From Closterium sp. NIES-65 (Eukaryota > Streptophyta > Zygnematophyceae > Desmidiales > Closteriaceae): a stretch of 64,000 nucleotides of DNA. The notes under the pieces were generated by a model. It was not told the DNA's origin and made no database searches. It worked only from the letters and a program-made list of their open reading frames with translations. Within the stretch, counting starts at the first letter, position 1, and every line of letters begins with the position of its first letter. Of this stretch, positions 9,648-19,068 are shown in pieces. The DNA is taken from contig CANXME010002517.1 in NCBI GenBank assembly GCA_948144175.1, positions 2,170,001-2,234,000 on the forward strand. Reading direction: 5' to 3'. Made by a program: the position numbers and the translations under genes.

Positions 9648-9912
9648 TGTCAGAATTATATTTATTATAACTGCATGAAGTTCTAGCTGTAGTGTAGTTA
9701 TTAAGTTTGTAGGTGGTGCACCTCTTCACTTGTTTCCTTGCTATATGTACTTTGAAACTATAGTGAAGAACACATTTCTCCCAACTTCTCTTCAACTCAC
9801 TCGATACCTCGCCTAGGAGAAACCCGCTCGACACTCAATCCTAGTTGGGCCTAGGCTACTAAGCCTAGGCCCTAGTTAATCTTAACTCTCTCATTCTCGT
9901 TCACTCTCGACA
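9648..9912 (+). mobile_element. Second solo LTR inside the Copia-0 integrase
   Basis: 265 bp, TGTCAGAATT to CTCGACA, with a perfect TSD GCTCG at 9643-9647 and 9913-9917. It contains the palindromic CCTAGGC words near 9825-9885. Its sequence differs from the other LTRs in the window, so it represents another family. Confidence 0.9.
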
Positions 9913-12900
9913 GCTCGTGCCCTTGTCCGCGATACGTCCGCGGACAAGCTCTCCTCCCGCACCATTCCCTGTGTCTTCCTTGGCTTTGTCGCTTACGCGC
10001 CTCGCCACCCCACTTCGCGCCGTGTCCTGCCCTCTCAGGACGTCACCTTTGACGAGTCGGTTCCCTTCTACTGTCTCTTCCCCTACCGCACTGCCCCTCT
10101 CCCTCCCCCGCCGCTTTTCCTCGCTCCAGGTCCCCCTCCGGTAGACTCCCTCCCCCCGCAGAGTCCTGCTCCTTCTCCCCCCGCAGAGTCCTGCTCCTTC
10201 AGGTGTGTCTCAAGTAGACCCGCCCCCCTTGGCTGAGCCTGTAGAGGTCACTAACGACTCAGGTTCTACTGCGGGAGGTGCTGCTGGGGGTGCTGCGACT
10301 GGGGGTGCTGAGCCTGCGCGTGAGGTGCTAGGGAGTGCGGAGCCTGGGAGTGCTGAGATTGCGGCTGTGGAGCCTGGGGGTGCTGTGCGTGAGGTGCTAG
10401 GGGGTGCGGAGCCTGGGGGTGCTGAGCCGGAGGGTGCCGAGTCGGGGGGTGCCGAGTCTGTTGGCGTTTCTTTAGGTCTCGTTTCTCGACGCAAGCCTCT
10501 CTCACCACAACAGGCACGATAGTGGCTTGCGTCACGTACCCGCCTGGGGAGTCGTGCTGCTGGAGCTGCTTGTCGTGGAGGTGCTGGGAGTGCTGGTGTC
10601 TCTGGTCCTGGAGGTGCTCGTACTGGAGGTACTGGAGCTGCCAGGACTGGTGTGCTGCTGGAGGTAATGGGGCTGGAGGCCCTGGAGCTGGTGCTGTCGA
10701 CCCTGGAGTTGGGGACTCTGGGGCTGGAGGTGCCGGTTCTGGGGGTGCTGCTACTGGTGGCGCTGGAGTTGGAGGTGCTGCTGCTCAAGGCAGTGGAGCT
10801 GGAGGTGCTGCTGTTGGAGGCGCTGGAGCTTGAGGTACTGCTGCTGGAGGTTCTGGAGCTGCTAGAGGCGCTGGAGCTGCTGGAGGCGATGGAGCTGCTT
10901 GAGGCACTGGAGCAGGAGGGTGCTGCTGCTGGAGGTTCTGGAGCTGCTGGAGGTTCTGGAGCTGCTAGAGGCACTGGAGCTGGAGGTGCTAGAGCTACTG
11001 GTCCTGGTGGCACTGCACCGCCGCGACTGTTTTTCGCTCCGCCGTCAGCGTCATCTCTGCCACCGCCTGACTCCGTGCTTCACCAGGTTCTTAGCCTCCA
11101 GTCTTCTACTGGCCTCCCGATAGAGCCCGACGCACCACTGCCTGCTCCTTCTCCTTACACTGAGCAGACAAACTTGCTTACAAAGCGTCAAGAGCCTGCG
11201 TCTCGTACTGACTTGCCTGTTCGTGCTGGTCGCACTAGTCGTCGTGTTCCTCGTGAGCGTCCTCCTCCTGTCCACGGCACGCACACTAGGGCAATTCGTC
11301 CTTCCTCTGTTCCACAGCGTGTCCCTCTGCCGTCTCCTCCTGCATCTTCTCTGCCTGACATTCATTACCTTGAGTCTGACATGGTTCAGGCTGCTCACCC
11401 TACTATCACGCGTCTGCTAGCCAGTGTTGTCACTGACCCGTCGTTTGAGTCTGCTGGTGCGTCTGCCTTAGTCTCTGAGCTTGTTAACTTTGCTGCTGCC
11501 TGTCGTCTAGACTTCGCTGCTAGTCTTGTTGCTGAGTCTGGGTCTGTCTGTCCTCCGTTTGTCGGGGGTGAGTGTGCTCTTGACACGGACGTCCTTGAGG
11601 ACATGCAGGAGGACTTTGAGTGTCTTGCAGCCGCTGCGCCTTATCTCGTAGCCATGCTACTTGCCCCTGAGAGAGACCCGGATGCTCCAGACATCTCGAC
11701 CCCGCGCTCTTACGCTGAGGCGATCGCGGGTGAGTACTCCTCTCAGTTGAAAACAACCATGGACGCAAAGATGGCATCCTAGAAGTCCACAGGCACTTAC
11801 GTCGACGCAGTTCCCCCTCTTGGGGCGAACGTAGTCGATGGCATGCGGATTTTCAGGGTGAAGCGGCCGCCGGGTTCTCCGCCTGTCTTCAAGGCTCGTT
11901 ACGTTGCACGAGGCTTTAGTCAGTGCTAGGGAGTTGACTTCTTCCAGACCTTCTCCCCCACCCCGAAGATGACCACTCTTTGGGTGCTGCTGCACGTTGC
12001 CTCTTTGCGTGACTACGAGCTTCACTCTTTGGACTTCAGCACAGCGTCCTTACAGGGGAGTCTGCATGAGGAGATCTGGCTGCGCCGCCCACCTGGCTTC
12101 ACTGCGTCGTTCCTTCCTGGTACCCAGTGGAGCCTCTGCCGGCCGGTCTACGGTCTCCGTCACGCGCCTCGTGAGTGGCACGACACACTGAGGATGACAC
12201 TTGCGGCTCTTGGGTTTGCACCTTCCAGTGCTGACCCGTCGCTGTTTCTGCGCACCAACACTTCACTGCCGCCGTTCTACATTTTCGTGTACGTCGACGA
12301 CTTTGTCTTTGCCATTGCTGACACTAAGGCTCTCGCCCTTGTGAAGTCGGAGCTGCAGAAGAGACACACGTGCACAGACCTGGGTGAACTGCGCAGCTAC
12401 CTTGGCTTCCAGATCACCCGGAACAGAGCACGCCGCACCATCACTCTGACTCAGTCACACATGGTGCAGCAGGTCCTTCAGCGCTTCGACTTCTAGTACT
12501 CCTCGCCAAAGTCCACTCCTCTGCCTACCGGCCACTCGCTCTCAGCTCTTCCTTCGGATGAGTCTGTAGAGCCGAGTAACCCGTATCCAGAGCTTGTTGG
12601 CTGCCTCGTGTACCTGATGACCTGCATTTGACCTGACCTTGCTTACCCTCTTAGCATCCTGGCACTCTACGTTGCGCCGGGGAGACACTGACCAGAGCAC
12701 TTAAAAGCCGCTAAGAGGGTGATGCGCTACTTGTGTAGTACGTCGGGCTTGAGGATCCTGCTTGGAGGGCGGAGTTCAGTTGTTCTCACTAGGCACTCAG
12801 ACGCTTCTTGGGTTGACGACCTGGCTACGCATCGGTCGTCACAGGGTTACACGTTCAGCCTTGGCTCTGGCTCTGTTTCTTGGCGGTCTACTCGCTCGTC

Positions 12901-13270
12901 CTCTTTTCTCAGCTCCAGCGGTGAGGCTGAGATCTACGCCACAGGCATGGCTGCATAGGAGTTACGCTGGCTCACCTACCTGCTGACCGACTTGGGAGAG
13001 AGGCCTCGTTTTCCTCCAGTTCTGTATGTTGACAACAAGGCTGCCATTGCCTTGTGTCAGGACCACAGCCTGGAGCACAGAACGAAGCACATCGCTTTGC
13101 ATTACTTCCTTGCTCGAGAGTTGCAGCAGCGTGGTCAGCTTCGTGTCGCTCACGTGCCCACCCGGGCAAACACGGCTGATGTGTTCACCAAGGCCCTTCC
13201 GCCTGGTGATCATCAGCACTTCTGCACTGCTCTAGGCCTGGTGCCTACGTTTCCTCACTTGCTGTAGACT
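9913..13270 (+). pseudogene. Copia-0 linker, reverse transcriptase and RNase H
   Basis: After the integrase comes a repetitive Gly/Ala/Glu-rich linker (10200-11000). The reverse transcriptase follows, with VKRPPGSPPVFKARYVARGF near 11860 and YVDDFVFA near 12290, then RNase H with SDASWVDD, SSGEAEIYA and YVDNKAAIALC. The end NTADVFTKALPPGDHQ..LGLVP is as in Copia-A and B. In-frame stops include 11780-11782, near 11925, 12494-12496, near 12628, near 12690 and 12956-12958; most are C-to-T or G-to-A changes relative to Copia-B. Confidence 0.85.
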
Positions 13271-13374
13271 TTGTTTGTACCGTGATCTATAAATACATAC
13301 CTGCATGTTTACTCTTGCTAGGTAGTGATCACTGTACTATTGTTGTTGCACATATATACCTCTGCAGGTGAACT

Positions 13375-13467
13375 GGCCTTGTGGCCCCTTTGCTTGTGCT
13401 CGAAATGTGTGGTGACGTTGTGATCCACCTTGAGCTGGCTTTGCTTTTCTTGACTGGTCTTGTGACC
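13375..13467 (+). promoter_or_regulatory. Three-hairpin 3'UTR module, Copia-0
   Basis: GGCCTTGTGGCC (13375-13386), GTGG...TTGTG...CCAC (13409-13428) and GGTCTTGTGACC (13456-13467) occur in this order between the stop codon and the 3' LTR. The first and third have the same TTGT loop and different but self-complementary stems. The same module occurs in Copia-A, B and C. Confidence 0.65.
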
Positions 13468-13499
13468 CCTTGTCCTCCCCCTCTTTGCCTATGGGGGTG

Positions 13500-14208
13500 T
13501 GTCAAACTATACATGTTATGTTAGTTTCTATAGGCTCTAATGAGGTAGCCAATTTAGGGTACAACCCCTTAGGGTTTTCATGAAGTGAAGGATTTTGCCC
13601 AGTGGTGTTCAGCCACCTCCAGCACGAGCAAGGGGGAGTATTGATTGTGTAGGTGGTTGTGGTATTTTGCTCTAGCTGGTTGTGGGCTAAGGGTTTGGGC
13701 AAAATGTGGTGGTTAAACTTGTTGCGGGCTGGTATTGATCTCGCACCCAACAAGCACCAACAAACCTTTGCTATTCACTACAACACCTTTGGTGTCGCTA
13801 GTTTAGCACTTTGGGTTGTTGGGGATTGTTGTAGGGCGAGGGTTGGGTTGGTAGGGTTTGAACAACTCGTCACTTTTCAGATCTGAACTCTTGCTAAAGC
13901 CACTTTCTTGAACTAATCCATGGCTGCCTAGTAATTCCGCCAGGATACACCGTCGCACTTAGATCGCGATAGCGATCGGCCTAGATCTTTGTTGAAAGCG
14001 TGCGTTACCATTCTGGAAAGTAGAGATTAAGACCTTTCTAACGCGTACCTGCTCATAGTTTAAGGTTACGTGAGCTGCACGCAATGTTCTGTCGAAGTCG
14101 GCGGACTTAATCTCTTGTACGCTCTCCAGATTCGCTCGCTTTCCATCATTTCATTTGTACCAAAACTCTCTCGATAGTTTCACTCATTCCTAGCTACCTA
14201 ATCTAACA
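13500..14208 (+). repeat. Copia-0 3' LTR, split by an insertion
   Basis: The LTR pieces are 13500-13580 and about 14149-14208. A polypurine-type CTATGGGGGTG precedes the LTR, as in the other Copia elements. Confidence 0.85.
13581..14148. mobile_element. 568-bp insertion in the Copia-0 3' LTR, probable solo LTR
   Basis: Starts TGAAGTGAAGG, ends TTTCCATCA, flanked by TTTCA on both sides (13576-13580 and 14149-14153). TG...CA ends and a 5-bp TSD fit a solo LTR. An AAGGGGGAGTATTGA segment near 13630 looks like a Copia polypurine tract next to an LTR start, so a fragment with an internal end is an alternative. No coding capacity. Confidence 0.65.
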
Positions 14209-15028
14209 GGGCCGTGGGGGCACGAGGGCAGCTAGGGAGGTAGGTGGTTAGGAAGCAAGAAACCTAATATAATCCGGTTCCATTCCATGTCAGGAAATGA
14301 GAGAACGAACCCATAAGGGCACACATGGGGGTAAACATAATGCCCCATACCCTCAATAGTGTAACCCAGCCTAGCATACAGAGTGTATGTGGCATATATG
14401 TATATATATGTATATATATGTATATATATGTATATATATGTATATATATACGTGTATGCCAACAATATCGATTCTTGGCTTAGTTTAATTCCACGCTTTA
14501 ACGATTACTCTAAGCGTGCGAATATTATGTGTGCGAAATTGGCGAACATTTGTTCTATTCGGTTGTCCTAATTGGTGCACTGCGCTTTGCATTTTCCTAT
14601 TCGAAGCTTCATCACAAAAAGCTCGCAGGCCCTATCTAGTCAATGATATGTTAAGTTGGTGTTCACTAGTCAACAACACTAACACACTACAAAAAATTAG
14701 GGATGAAAAAAACCAATACATTGAATCAATCAAAGTTAACAAGCTAAATATTTTGAAAAACAAGGGACAGTGGCTCATAAGTTTGATTCGTAAGAATAGT
14801 CAGACGATTTAGTATGACAACGTCAGCTTTGAACACAACGAATAACATGGATCGACCGATTCTTTCTTTCCCAGACCACATGTAAATTACCACATGATTG
14901 AAGATTTATAAATTCAGTCTAATAGTAGGTTTTATTGAATGATAAATGCTGGGTTCTGTATGCCTAAACCCCTACTATAGTTAGATTTTAGCCTACCTTC
15001 CAGCCAAATATATGATCTGCTATCCATG
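14209..15028. other. AT-rich unassigned interval
   Basis: Far more AT-rich than the rest of the window. No family is recognisable. A 98-residue frame (14516-14812) is Lys/Asn/Ile-rich and could be chance. A TGTCAGGAAATGAG segment near 14288 with CATAATGCCCCATACCC downstream loosely resembles a minus-strand Copia LTR and may be the 5' LTR of Copia-R, displaced by the Copia-0 insertion. Confidence 0.4.
14393..14452. repeat. (TATATATG)n microsatellite
   Basis: Five to six repeats of ATATATGT, ending ATATATACGTG. Confidence 0.9.
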
Positions 15029-15356
15029 TGTTACGGGTGCAATGAATCGAAGTAGCGAGAATTGCACTAAGGTGTCAAAACGAGTACAAAATGTGAGCGA
15101 AGGCATGAGCGAACATTTATACGCGAAACATGCAAACGGTAACGCGGTGCGTGCGAGCTAGCTAGTGCTACGCTGGAAGCGAGGCTCGGGCTAGTCCCGA
15201 AGCGTAGGCCGATACGGCCAGGCCAGCAGTGCGAGGTTTGGTGAAACAGTGCGCGTGAAGTCGGCGAAGCCCCGTTAGCAGTAATGGGCGAACAACGGCT
15301 GCTGCTGTACGCGATGTTGCAGGGTGCGCTAAGGAATATCGAGAAAATTCCTTACA
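15029..15356 (-). repeat. G1 3' LTR
   Basis: 328 bp, TGTTACGGG... to ...CCTTACA as read on the plus strand. It matches 54154-54480 almost throughout. Confidence 0.95.
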
Positions 15357-15384
15357 CTACCTCCTCCTCAAGAAGCCCCCTCCG

Positions 15385-16753
15385 CTACGCGAGTGCGTGT
15401 ATATCGCGGAAGCCCCGACTCCTCAGGTACACTTGCAGGGCAGGGTAGTTTTCGATGTTGGCCAGGGGCACCCAGCTGTCCTCAGTTGGCGTGCGATCCT
15501 TCCAGCGAACGAGGAATTCAATCCTCCTGATTCCCGTGGGGTGTCGAATCCGATGGCTCAGGATTTTTTCGGGCTCGATGATCGGTTCCGATGCAGGGCG
15601 AGTCATGGATGGCGGGCGGTGGCGAGGCAGTTGGCTGGTGGTTGGGATGTATGGGCGAAGCATGTTGACGTGGAACGAAGGGCTGATGTACCAGTCGGTC
15701 GGTAACAGTAGGTGTGCGGTTACTGGCGTGATCATGTGGCTGATTTGGAATGGGCCACAGTAGCGCGGTCGAAGTTTCGGTACGTCGGGCAATCGCAGAT
15801 TTTGCGTGTCGAGCAGTACGTAGTCCCCTGACTGGTATGTGACTGGGCGGCGGTGGCCGTCATCGTTGCGCTTAGCGATGACGTTTGCTTTTTTAATTGC
15901 TTCTGCGGCTCTAGTGCGGGGAGCTTGCAGAATTTCGGCGAATTGTTGTGCACGTGGTGTTGGGTTGTCCGGACTCGGCGTCATGGGCACTGTAGGATTC
16001 TGCCCGTAGTTCAGTTAGAAGGGGGACTATTGCGTCATCCCTGACGTGTCGTTGTTGTACGCGAACTCGATCAGCAGCAGCTGCTGCTCCCAAGTCGTGG
16101 GGTCGTCGCACGTGGCACGAATCAACTGCTCCATCGTCTCATTCGTCCGCTCCGTTTGACCGTCGGTCTCGGGTTGGTACGACGAACTAAACTGTAGCCT
16201 GGTCCCGAACTGCTCCCGGAGGTTCTTTCAGAAGTTGCAGGTGAACTTCGTGTCCCTGTCGCTGATAATCGCTGCTGGTATCCTGTGCAGGCGAACAACG
16301 GCTGTGATGAACAGGCGAGCGGTCTCCTCGGCTGAGATCGACTTTTTGCACGCAGCGAAATGTGCCATCTTCGTCAACCTGTTAACGACGACCATCACTG
16401 CGTCGTTACCCCCAGGGTTCGAAGGTAACCCCGTGACAAAGTCCATGGTAACCTGCTGCCAGGCGCGCTCGAGTGGTGGTATCGGCTGCAATTGACCCGC
16501 CTTCCGCTTCCTCGAGCTCTTCATCACGTGACACGTGGGGCACGAGCCCACGTGCTGCTGCACGTCGGTCAACAGCTCCGGCCACTAGTAATACCGCTGC
16601 AGTTGCTGTCGCGTTTTTTCTACCCCAAAATGTCCCGAGGTAATTCCGTCCTGTGCCTCCTGCAGTAGCAGCTCCCTCAGTAGTGAGTACGCGGGTACCC
16701 AGATGCGGTTGGTGCCTGTTTTTAAACTCCTTTAGCTTCTGCCCGTTGCTGTG
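15385..16753 (-). pseudogene. G1 integrase and chromodomain
   Basis: Reading on the minus strand from 16572: GSCPTCHVMKSSRKRK (end of the HHCC zinc finger), MDFVTGLPSN (first Asp), IISDRDTKF (second Asp), then a stop and a shifted continuation with TDGQTERTN (catalytic Glu region). The frame at 15385-15990 has the integrase C-terminal fold (LRPRYCGPFQI) and a chromodomain (KILSHRIRH, then EFLVRWKDRTPTEDSWVPL). Chromodomains direct integration to particular chromatin. Several stops make it inactive. Copia-A interrupts it at 16754. Confidence 0.85.
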
Positions 16754-16885
16754 TGTCAGAACATTATAGCTCATGCATATTGTGTAGGCTATAGTGGGGT
16801 AGCCCACAAGGGGTACAACCCAATTAGGGTTAGTACTTGTACCCAATTCATTCATAGTTCATTCATTCTCGTTTCAATTATCACA
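16754..16885 (+). repeat. Copia-A 5' LTR
   Basis: 132 bp, TGTCAGAACATTATAG to ATCACA, with the shared TGTAGGCTATAGTGGGGT and GTACAACCCAATTAGGGTT blocks. A primer site TGGTATCGAGC follows at 16886-16896. Confidence 0.93.
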
Positions 16886-17214
16886 TGGTATCGAGCAAGT
16901 TCCCTCGTGGGAACTGTTCCTAGGGCCCACCAATTCGACATTTTTTTTTTCTGCCTCGAGCGCGCTCAGCCCTAGCCCGAGTCGCGCTCCCCCCTTTTTT
17001 CTCGCCCCGTCACGCCGCCCTAGCGGCCCTGTCGTCTGCCTTGCGGCCCTCGCGCCGCCCTTCCTGGCCCCGACCCGCCGCCCGGCGGCCTCGTCGCCTA
17101 CCCCGCGGCCATCGCGCCGCCCTTACCCGGCCCCGATCCGCCGCCCTGCGGCCTCGTCGCCTACCCAGCGGCCCTCGCGCCGCCCTGCGGCCCTGACGCC
17201 GCCCTTACCGGCCC

Positions 17215-17960
17215 CGGCGCCTACCTGCGGCCCCGACGCCTACCTGTGCGGCCCCGGCGCCTACCTGCTGGCCCCGCCACCTACCTGCGGCCCCGCCACC
17301 TACTAGCGGTCCCGCCACCTACCCGCGGCCCCGCCACCTACCTGTGCGGCCCCGCCACCTACCTGCGGCCCCGCCACCTACCAGCGGCCCCGCCACCTAC
17401 CCGCGGCCCCGCCTCCTACCTGTGCGGCCCCGCCACCTACCTGCGGCCCCGCCACCTACCAGCGGCCCCGCCACCTACCCTCGGCCCCGCCACCTACCTG
17501 TGCGGCCCCGCCACCTACCTGCTGGCCCCGCCACCTACCTGCTGGCCCCGCCACCTACCTGCGGCCCCGCCACCTACCTTTGCGGCCCCGCCGCCTCCTC
17601 TCAGCGGCCCCGCCGCCTCCTCCCAGCGGCCCCGGACGCCGCCCTCTCAGCGGCCCCGCCGAGCCGCCCAGCAGCCGAGCCGCCCAGCAGGCGAGCCGCC
17701 CAGCAGCCGAGCCGCCCAGCAGCCGAGCCGCCCAGCAACCGAGCCGCCCAGCCGCCGAGCCACCCAGCAACCGAGCCGCCCAGCCGCCGAGCCGCCCAGC
17801 AGCCAAGCCGCCGAGCCGCCCAGCAACCGAGCCGCCGAGCCGCCCAGCACCCGAGCCGCCGAGCCGCCCAGCAGCCGAGCCGCCGAGCCGCCCAGCAGCC
17901 GAGCCGCCGAGCCGCCGAGCCGCCCTGCAGCCGAGCCGCCCGAGCCGCCCTGTCCGGTAA
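17215..17960 (+). repeat. Copia-A leader minisatellites
   Basis: Two arrays lie between primer site and gag ATG. The first (about 17215-17640) repeats an 18-19-bp GGCCCCGCCACCTACCTGC unit. The second (about 17655-17955) repeats a 15-16-bp CGAGCCGCCCAGCAGC unit. All frames are open through both arrays because of their composition. Confidence 0.85.
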
Positions 17961-18024
17961 GAGCAGCGCCTCTTTCACAGCACTGCCCTCACCCTACTGT
18001 TTGCGCTGCTAGTCTACTGCTGTC

Positions 18025-19068
18025 ATGGCTACCCCTAGTGTCCTCGCTTTTGACGCTGAGGGTCGGGCCATTGACTTTGACGTCAGGATAGATGACCTGC
18101 AGCTTTTCTTACAGTGCGATAGGGCAGACGGCCTCTCCCTCTTTGACCTCACTTCTGGTGCCTCTCCTGCCCCCGCTGCTGATGCTGACGCCACTGTTCG
18201 CTCACAGTGGGCCACGCGCGATGCTGCTGCACGTCTTGCTGTGCGTTGCCACCTGCCTACCTCTGAGCGTGCGCACTTTAGCCAGTACAAGAGTGCTCAG
18301 ACCTTGTACGACGCTGTAGTTGCACGCTACTCCTCCCCTGCCACTGCTGCACTGAGCCGCCTCATGCTACCGTACCTCTTCCCTGACCTTGCTGCCTTTC
18401 CCACAGTCGCTGACCTCATTACGCACCTCCGCACTAGTGACACTCGCTACCGCGCTGCGCTTCCTGCTGAGTTCTGCGCCAAGAACCCCCCCCCCCCCAT
18501 GTACATCACCCTCTACTACATAGTCACCCGTCTCCCTGACTCCCTTCGCGTAGTCAGGGACTATTTCCTCTCAGTTTGCCCCACCACTCTCACCGTTGAC
18601 CTCCTCGAGAAGGCCCTCCTAGCAGCAGAAAAGAGCATAGTAGCTGTAGGAGCCTCTCGTGGTGACCCTCGCACCCCCATCTTTGAGGGGTGTTCCCCCT
18701 CCCCTCTTTTGCCCTCTGTTGCCTCTGCTGCTGCGGCCGACCTCGTTGGTCTGGAGCCGGTCGGTGCGACGTCTACCCCTAGTGGGAAGCGTCGCTCTGG
18801 CAAGGGCAAGGGGGGTAGGGGCGCTGGAGGAGCTAGCGGGGGCGGTGGAGGCGGCGGTGGAGGCACTGGAGGGGGTGGGGGTGGTGGTGGGAGTGGTGGC
18901 GGGGGTGGAGGTGTCGGCGGCGGCAGTGGAGGCGGAGGCGGCGGCGGCGGTGGCGGTGGGAGCGGAGGTGGTGGAGGTGGCGGAGGTGGAGGAGGCGATG
19001 GCGGAGGAGGAGGAGGAGGAGGTCGTGGCTCTTCGCAGAGGAGTGGCTCCGGTGGTGGTCAGCGCTAG
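18025..19068 (+). pseudogene. Copia-A gag
   Basis: 347 codons from ATG to a TAG at 19066-19068. The capsid-like region (residues about 1-240) is followed by a Gly-rich linker of about 80 residues with almost no other residue type. The TAG replaces a CAG in a poly-Gln run (next codons CAG CAG), and the same frame continues through the zinc motif, so this is a nonsense mutation inside gag and not the true end. Confidence 0.85.

Larger units (their letters stand above)
6221..14208 (+). mobile_element. Copia-0: decayed Ty1/copia retrotransposon with nested insertions
   Basis: The 5' LTR (6221-6356) begins TGTCAAACTA and ends CTAACA. The 3' LTR starts at 13500 with the same sequence and ends at 14208, split by a 568-bp insertion. 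The flanks show GGGC on both sides (4 bp, or GGGGC with one G lost). Order: primer site, GC-rich leader, gag, protease, integrase, reverse transcriptase, RNase H, that is the Copia order. Two further solo LTRs lie in the integrase region. Multiple stops and frameshifts make it non-autonomous. Confidence 0.9.

Noticed and set aside
14232-14465. Tyr/Ile-rich minus frame
   Set aside because: Translation of the TATATATG microsatellite.
17246-18091. Pro/Arg-rich frames in the Copia-A leader
   Set aside because: They are open only because of the tandem repeat composition and lie before the gag ATG.
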